DNA of 45,139 bases from Eubacteriales bacterium. Lineage in GTDB: Bacteria > Bacillota > Clostridia > Lachnospirales > Lachnospiraceae. Below are positions 41,104 through 45,139 of this stretch, piece by piece (position 1 is the stretch's first letter; the number at the start of each line of letters is the position of its first letter). Where the stretch lies: NCBI GenBank assembly GCA_030524125.1, contig JAUNHB010000012.1, forward strand, positions 1-45,139, written 5' to 3'. The position numbers were made by a program, and so were the translations under genes. The notes below the pieces were generated by a model that worked only from the letters and a program-made list of their open reading frames with translations, had not been told where the DNA came from and did not search any database.

Positions 41104-42000
41104 ATGAGAGAATCCATTCACAAATATTTCCAGGTGGGAACCATCCGCTGGATGTCGTTCCCGAAGATGGGCGTTTTGGAATCGATCAGGAGGATCGCGT
41201 CCGATGATTTCTTTGACGCCATCGAGATCACGAAATGCAAGGATGACGAGGAGAGAGAGGCGGTCAAAAAGCTGCTGGAGCAGTCGCACCTGAAGGTGTG
41301 CTACGGCGCGCAGCCCCGGCTTCTCGGTCCGAAGCTCAATCCCAACGACATCGACGAGGCGGGACGGAAGGCTGCGGAGGACACTCTGCTGGAGGCCATC
41401 GACGAGGCGGAGTATCTGGGCGCGCGGGGAATCGCGTTCCTCGCCGGAAAATGGGAGGAGGAGACGAAGGAGCAGGCGTACGCGCAGCTTCTGAAGACCA
41501 CGAGAAATCTGTGCGACTATGCGGCGAAAAAAGGCATGATGGTGGAGCTTGAGGTGTTTGATTTCGATATGGACAAGGCCGCGCTCATCGGTCCGGCCCC
41601 CTATGCGGCCAGATTTGCGGCGGATATGCGCATGACCCACAACAATTTCGGACTGCTGGTGGATCTGTCCCACTTCCCGACCACCTATGAGACGTCCAAA
41701 TTTGTGATCCGGACGCTACGTCCTTATATCACGCATCTTCACTTTGGAAACGCGGTGGTGAAGGAGGGCTGCACCGCTTACGGCGACAAGCACCCGAGAT
41801 TCGGCTTCCCGGAGAGCGCCAACGATACGGCGGAGCTTGCGGACTATCTGACCGTGCTGAAGCAGGAAGGTTTCTTCAACGCGCAGGATCCACTGGTGCT
41901 GTCCATGGAGGTCACGCTGGTGGGCGATGAGGATGAAGAGATCGTGCTGGCAAACACAAAGAGAGTGCTCAACAGAGCGTGGGCGCTGGTCGAGGATTAA
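41104..42000 (+). CDS. Sugar phosphate isomerase/epimerase-like TIM-barrel protein
   Basis: 298 residues of the xylose isomerase-like/AP endonuclease 2 superfamily. The expected metal ligands can be picked out: E in MVELEVFDFD, D in LLVDLSHFP, H in THLHFGNAV, and E in LSMEVTLVG. Such enzymes isomerise or epimerise sugars, keto acids or sugar phosphates; hydroxypyruvate isomerase belongs to the same fold. The exact substrate cannot be read from sequence. The ribosome binding site AAGGAGG is 8 bases before the ATG, and the gene is tightly placed between transketolase and the dehydrogenase. Confidence 0.82.
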   Translation: MRESIHKYFQVGTIRWMSFPKMGVLESIRRIASDDFFDAIEITKCKDDEEREAVKKLLEQSHLKVCYGAQPRLLGPKLNPNDIDEAGRKAAEDTLLEAIDEAEYLGARGIAFLAGKWEEETKEQAYAQLLKTTRNLCDYAAKKGMMVELEVFDFDMDKAALIGPAPYAARFAADMRMTHNNFGLLVDLSHFPTTYETSKFVIRTLRPYITHLHFGNAVVKEGCTAYGDKHPRFGFPESANDTAELADYLTVLKQEGFFNAQDPLVLSMEVTLVGDEDEEIVLANTKRVLNRAWALVED

Positions 42001-42026
42001 AATCAGAGAAAAAGGAGATACAAATC

Positions 42027-42992
42027 ATGAAAATTGTAGTATTAGACGGTTTTACCGAGAATCCTGGAGACATCAGCTGGGGGCCGCTGGAGGCGCTCGG
42101 CGAGGTGACGGTGTACGACAGAACCTCTTATGTGGAGTCCCCGCTGATCGCGGAGCGGATCGGCGACGCGGACGTGGTCGTCATGAACAAGACGCCCATC
42201 AGCCGGGAGACCATCGACAAGTGCCCGAACATCAAGACGATCGCCGTGCTAGCCACAGGCTACAACGTGGTGGATTACGAGTATGCCAAAGAGAAAGGGA
42301 TCCCGGTGCAGAACGTGCCGGTCTACGGGACGGACAACGTCAGCCAGTTTGCGGTCAGCCTTCTGATGGAGGTGTGCTCTCACATCGGACATCACAACGA
42401 TTCCGTCCATGCAGGTGAGTGGGCGGGAAATCCCGACTGGTGCTACTGGCACTATCCGATGATCGAGGTGTCCGGAAAGACCGCGGGCATCATCGGTCTT
42501 GGAAGAATCGGCTATAATACGGCGAAGATCCTGAGAGCCATGAACGTCAACGTGCTGGCTTACGACGCCCATGAAAGCGAGGCCGGGAAGGAAGTGGCTT
42601 CCTATGTGGGGCTGGACGAGCTCCTTGGCAAATCTGATTTCATCTTCCTACACTGCCCGCTGTTCCCGTCCACCGAAGGGATCATCAACAAGGACAATAT
42701 CGCGAAGATGAAGGACGGCGTGATCATCGTCAACAACAGCCGTGGCCCGCTGATCGTGGAGCAGGACCTGTACGAAGCGCTGGAGAGCGGAAAAGTAGCC
42801 GCCGCCGCGCTGGACGTGGTATCCACCGAACCCATCAAGGCGGACAACATCCTCCTGAAGGCAAAGAACTGCATCATCACGCCGCACATTTCCTGGGCTA
42901 CCAAGGAGGCGAGAGAGCGGATCATGAACACGACTGCGGAAAACATCAAATCCGTGATGGACGGCGCGCCGGCCAACGTGGTGAACAAATAA
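42027..42992 (+). CDS. D-2-hydroxyacid dehydrogenase, glycerate dehydrogenase-like
   Basis: 321 residues. NAD-binding motif GLGRIG begins at residue 157; VLATGYNVVD, NNSRGPLIVEQDLYEAL (with the catalytic arginine region), ALDVVSTEP and ITPHISWAT (catalytic histidine) give the D-isomer-specific 2-hydroxyacid dehydrogenase pattern. Reduction of hydroxypyruvate to D-glycerate is the best guess because glycerate kinase follows. ATG 42027 with AAAGGAGA is used; the in-frame codon at 41979 lies inside the preceding gene and has no site. Confidence 0.9.
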   Translation: MKIVVLDGFTENPGDISWGPLEALGEVTVYDRTSYVESPLIAERIGDADVVVMNKTPISRETIDKCPNIKTIAVLATGYNVVDYEYAKEKGIPVQNVPVYGTDNVSQFAVSLLMEVCSHIGHHNDSVHAGEWAGNPDWCYWHYPMIEVSGKTAGIIGLGRIGYNTAKILRAMNVNVLAYDAHESEAGKEVASYVGLDELLGKSDFIFLHCPLFPSTEGIINKDNIAKMKDGVIIVNNSRGPLIVEQDLYEALESGKVAAAALDVVSTEPIKADNILLKAKNCIITPHISWATKEARERIMNTTAENIKSVMDGAPANVVNK

Positions 42993-43012
42993 AGAAGCGG
43001 GCGACCGCTTCT
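42993..43012 (+). repeat. Intercistronic hairpin with GNRA loop
   Basis: AGAAGCGG (42993-43000) and CCGCTTCT (43005-43012) form a perfect stem closed by GCGA. No T-tract follows directly. It may be a processing or mRNA-stability element between the dehydrogenase and glycerate kinase genes. Confidence 0.55.
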
Positions 43013-43065
43013 GATCCGCCGGCGTTTTTCGGACGGCCGCAGCAACATCGATATGGAGGATGGGT

Positions 43066-44205
43066 ATGAAAATAGTGATCGCAATCGACTCCTTCAAGGG
43101 GAGTCTGACTTCTATGGAAGCCGGGAGAGCCATCCGGGACGGGATCCGGAGAGTGCTCCCGGAGACGGAGATCATCGTGAAACCTCTGGCGGACGGGGGA
43201 GAAGGAACGACCGAAGCGCTGGTGGAGGGGCTTGGAGGAGAGCTGATCCGTGCAAAGGTGCACGGACCGCTTGACAGCCCGGTGCAGGCGTCGTATGGTG
43301 TACTTGCCGACAAAAGGACGGCGGTCATGGAAATGGCCGCCGCTGCGGGAATCATTCTGGCAGGAAAGGATCTAAGGCCCGAAAAGGCGACTACCTACGG
43401 CGTGGGAGAGATGATCCGGGACGCGGTGGAGCGCGGATGCAGAAGCTTTATCATCGGCATCGGAGGAAGCGCCACCAACGATGGAGGCATCGGAATGCTG
43501 ACAGCGCTGGGCTATGAATTTCTGGATGAAAATGGAGAACCGGCCGGGATCGGCGGGGAGGCTCCGGGAAGAGTGGCCTCCATCCGCACGGAGAAAGCCA
43601 TGCCGGAGCTGAAGGAATGCAGCTTCCGGATCGCCTGCGACGTGACCAACCCGCTGTGCGGTCCCAACGGCGCCACGTACATCTACGGGCCTCAGAAGGG
43701 CGTGACCGACGGGATGCGGGACGATATGGACCGGGCGATGGCCCGTTATGCGGACGTGACCCGCCGGTGTCTCGGGACGGACTTTGCGGAGTATGAAGGA
43801 GCCGGAGCGGCGGGCGGTCTGGGCTTTGCGTTTTTAAGCTATCTGAACGCGGATCTCCAGCCGGGCATCGAGCTTGTCCTGGAGGCGGTGGACATGGAGA
43901 GCGCCATGGAAGGCGCGGATCTGGTGTTTACCGGGGAGGGCAGACTGGATCATCAGACCGCCATGGGAAAAGCGCCGGTGGGCATCGCCCGGCTGGCGAA
44001 AAAGCACGGCGCGAAGGTCGTGGCGCTGGCGGGCTCGGTCATCGAGGGCGCGGAGCAGTGCAACGAGGAAGGGATCGACGCTTATTTTTCCGTGCTGCGG
44101 CGGATCATGACGCTGGATCAGGCCATGGAGCCGGAGACCGCCAGGCAGAATATCGCAGGGACGACGGAACAGCTGATCCGTCTTCTGGCGTCGGCAGAAT
44201 CCTGA
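43066..44205 (+). CDS. Glycerate kinase (GarK/GlxK family)
   Basis: 379 residues. Phosphorylates D-glycerate, in this family usually to 2-phosphoglycerate. Signatures are MKIVIAIDSFKGSLTSMEAGRAIRDGI, PLADGGEGTTEALVE, IIGIGGSATNDGGIGMLTALG, CDVTNPLCGPNGATYIYGPQKG, GAGAAGGLGFAF and FTGEGRLDHQTAMGKAPVGIARLAKK. ATG 43066, six bases after GGAGG, is preferred to ATG 43060. Its position after a hydroxyacid dehydrogenase supports a hydroxypyruvate/glycerate route into glycolysis. Confidence 0.95.
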   Translation: MKIVIAIDSFKGSLTSMEAGRAIRDGIRRVLPETEIIVKPLADGGEGTTEALVEGLGGELIRAKVHGPLDSPVQASYGVLADKRTAVMEMAAAAGIILAGKDLRPEKATTYGVGEMIRDAVERGCRSFIIGIGGSATNDGGIGMLTALGYEFLDENGEPAGIGGEAPGRVASIRTEKAMPELKECSFRIACDVTNPLCGPNGATYIYGPQKGVTDGMRDDMDRAMARYADVTRRCLGTDFAEYEGAGAAGGLGFAFLSYLNADLQPGIELVLEAVDMESAMEGADLVFTGEGRLDHQTAMGKAPVGIARLAKKHGAKVVALAGSVIEGAEQCNEEGIDAYFSVLRRIMTLDQAMEPETARQNIAGTTEQLIRLLASAES

Positions 44206-44225
44206 GGAAAAGAGAGACGACAAAG

Positions 44226-45038
44226 ATGACGGAAGAGACACTGATCTTGCTTGGCACCGGCAACGCCACGGTGACCAGATGCTTTAACACCTGCTTTGCC
44301 ATCCGGACGGAGGAAGCGGAATATTTTCTGGTGGACACCGGAGGCGGGAACGGGATCATGACCCAGCTGGAGCGGGCACAGATCCCCATGGAGCAGATCC
44401 ATGAGATCTTCATGAGCCACGAGCATACGGATCATCTGCTGGGACTGATCTGGATGATCCGGATGATCGCCACGAAGATGAAAAAAGGACAGTATGAGGG
44501 CAACCTGAACATTTACTGCCACAGCGACCTGAAGGATGTGATCCTGACCATCACGAAACTGACGGTGCAGGAGAAATTTTTCCGGCTGATCGGGGAGCGG
44601 ATCTTTCTCTGTCCGGTGGAGGACGGAGAGGAGCGGGAGATCCTCGGCTACCGGGTGAAGTTTTTTGACATCCGCTCCACGAAGGCGAAGCAGTTCGGAT
44701 TTACGATGAAGCTGAAAAACGGAAAGCGCTTTACCTTTCTGGGAGACGAGCCCTACCAGGAGCACGAGCGGGCGTACGCCCAGGATTCGGACTGGCTGCT
44801 TCACGAGGCGTTCTGCCTCTACCAGGACCGGGAGATCTACAAGCCGTACGAGAAGCACCACACCACGGTGCGGGAGGCGTGCGAGAACGGAGAGAGCCTG
44901 GGCGCGAAGAATCTGATCCTCTACCACACGGAGGATCGTAATCTCAGGGAGCGCCGGGCGCGCTACACGGCCGAAGGAGAGCGGTACTACCATGGAAATC
45001 TGCTCGTCCCGGACGATCTGGAGAAAATCATCTTATAG
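44226..45038 (+). CDS. MBL-fold metallo-hydrolase
   Basis: 270 residues. The metallo-beta-lactamase zinc motif is FMSHEHTDHLLGL, preceded by LLGTGNATVTRCFNTCFAI and FLVDTGGG; FLGDEP and the C-terminal KHHTTVREACENGESLGAKNLILYHTED add the remaining ligands. The overall pattern resembles RNase Z/arylsulfatase-like small MBL proteins without a tRNA-specific exosite that I can see. The substrate is unknown; a phosphodiester or thioester or lactone in the same pathway is possible. It is 20 bases after glycerate kinase and last in the operon. Confidence 0.87.
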   Translation: MTEETLILLGTGNATVTRCFNTCFAIRTEEAEYFLVDTGGGNGIMTQLERAQIPMEQIHEIFMSHEHTDHLLGLIWMIRMIATKMKKGQYEGNLNIYCHSDLKDVILTITKLTVQEKFFRLIGERIFLCPVEDGEEREILGYRVKFFDIRSTKAKQFGFTMKLKNGKRFTFLGDEPYQEHERAYAQDSDWLLHEAFCLYQDREIYKPYEKHHTTVREACENGESLGAKNLILYHTEDRNLRERRARYTAEGERYYHGNLLVPDDLEKIIL

Positions 45039-45042
45039 AAGG

Positions 45043-45083
45043 GAAGCGCTGCCTGCATGCAAACATGAAGCAGCGCTTCTTTT
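45043..45083 (+). terminator. Terminator of the transketolase-glycerate operon
   Basis: GAAGCGCTGC (45043-45052) pairs with GCAGCGCTTC (45070-45079), followed by TTTT. After it, 45090-45139 contains GGGTC/GACCC and GTTTCTC/GAGAAAC inverted repeats but no gene. Confidence 0.85.
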
Positions 45084-45139
45084 GTTATGGGTCGGATAGA
45101 CCCAGTTGAGTACGTTGGAGTTTCTCCACAGAGAAACGG

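Noticed and set aside
1-45139. tRNA, rRNA, prophage or defence genes
   Set aside because: No tRNA arms, rRNA segments, integrases, phage structural genes or restriction/toxin modules were recognised on either strand.

Overview
The window reads as chromosomal DNA of a GC-rich, spore-forming Clostridia member, most likely Lachnospiraceae. The evidence is indirect: a SpoIID homologue, a T-box leader in front of pheST, a clostridial-style 6S RNA, the dgt-dnaG-rpoD-trmK-NIF3 order, a split transketolase and a Bacillota-type RNase P RNA. Almost all DNA is ordinary housekeeping sequence, tightly packed. I see no prophage, transposase, CRISPR array or tRNA gene.

Layout. 1-2.1 kb: 3' end of ATP-dependent pckA, cutC, and a 6S RNA gene with its own promoter and terminator. 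2.1-4.3 kb: spoIID-like and YihY/BrkB genes. 4.3-11.1 kb: a phenylalanine-type T-box leader followed by two copies of an 84-bp hairpin repeat, then pheS-pheT, a CotH-kinase-like surface protein gene and queA. 11.1-15.1 kb (minus strand except one small gene): udk, an XRE regulator, a plus-strand HPr-like gene, aroA and tyrA. 15.2-19.0 kb: a strong promoter, two exact-length 148-bp tandem repeats, a GlgX-like GH13 protein with a degenerate active site, a DUF5662 gene and lrgAB. 19.1-27.5 kb: dgt-dnaG-rpoD-trmK-NIF3, a TGS-linked nucleoside kinase, a PAP2 protein and rnpB. 27.6-34.7 kb: GNAT, exoA, a minus-strand M50 protease, a carboxymuconolactone decarboxylase-like gene, gltX behind another hairpin-repeat leader, a UvrD-like helicase and yigZ. 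34.7-39.1 kb: a four-repeat Pho-box-like operator, a Na/Pi cotransporter gene, a minus-strand DUF1292 gene, an aminotransferase and a YdcF protein. 39.1-45.1 kb: a compact operon of split transketolase, TIM-barrel isomerase/epimerase, D-2-hydroxyacid dehydrogenase, glycerate kinase and MBL-fold hydrolase, closed by a terminator.

The last operon looks like a route connecting ketol transfer (possibly from hydroxypyruvate) with reduction to D-glycerate and its phosphorylation. The most unusual material is (i) the families of hairpin-rich repeats lying between promoters and ribosome binding sites of pheS, gltX and the GlgX-like gene, (ii) the GlgX-like protein with both catalytic aspartates replaced by asparagine, (iii) an HPr-like protein without the phosphorylatable histidine but with the regulatory-serine motif, and (iv) the glycerate/transketolase operon. 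No clear candidate for an entirely new defence or mobile system is visible.
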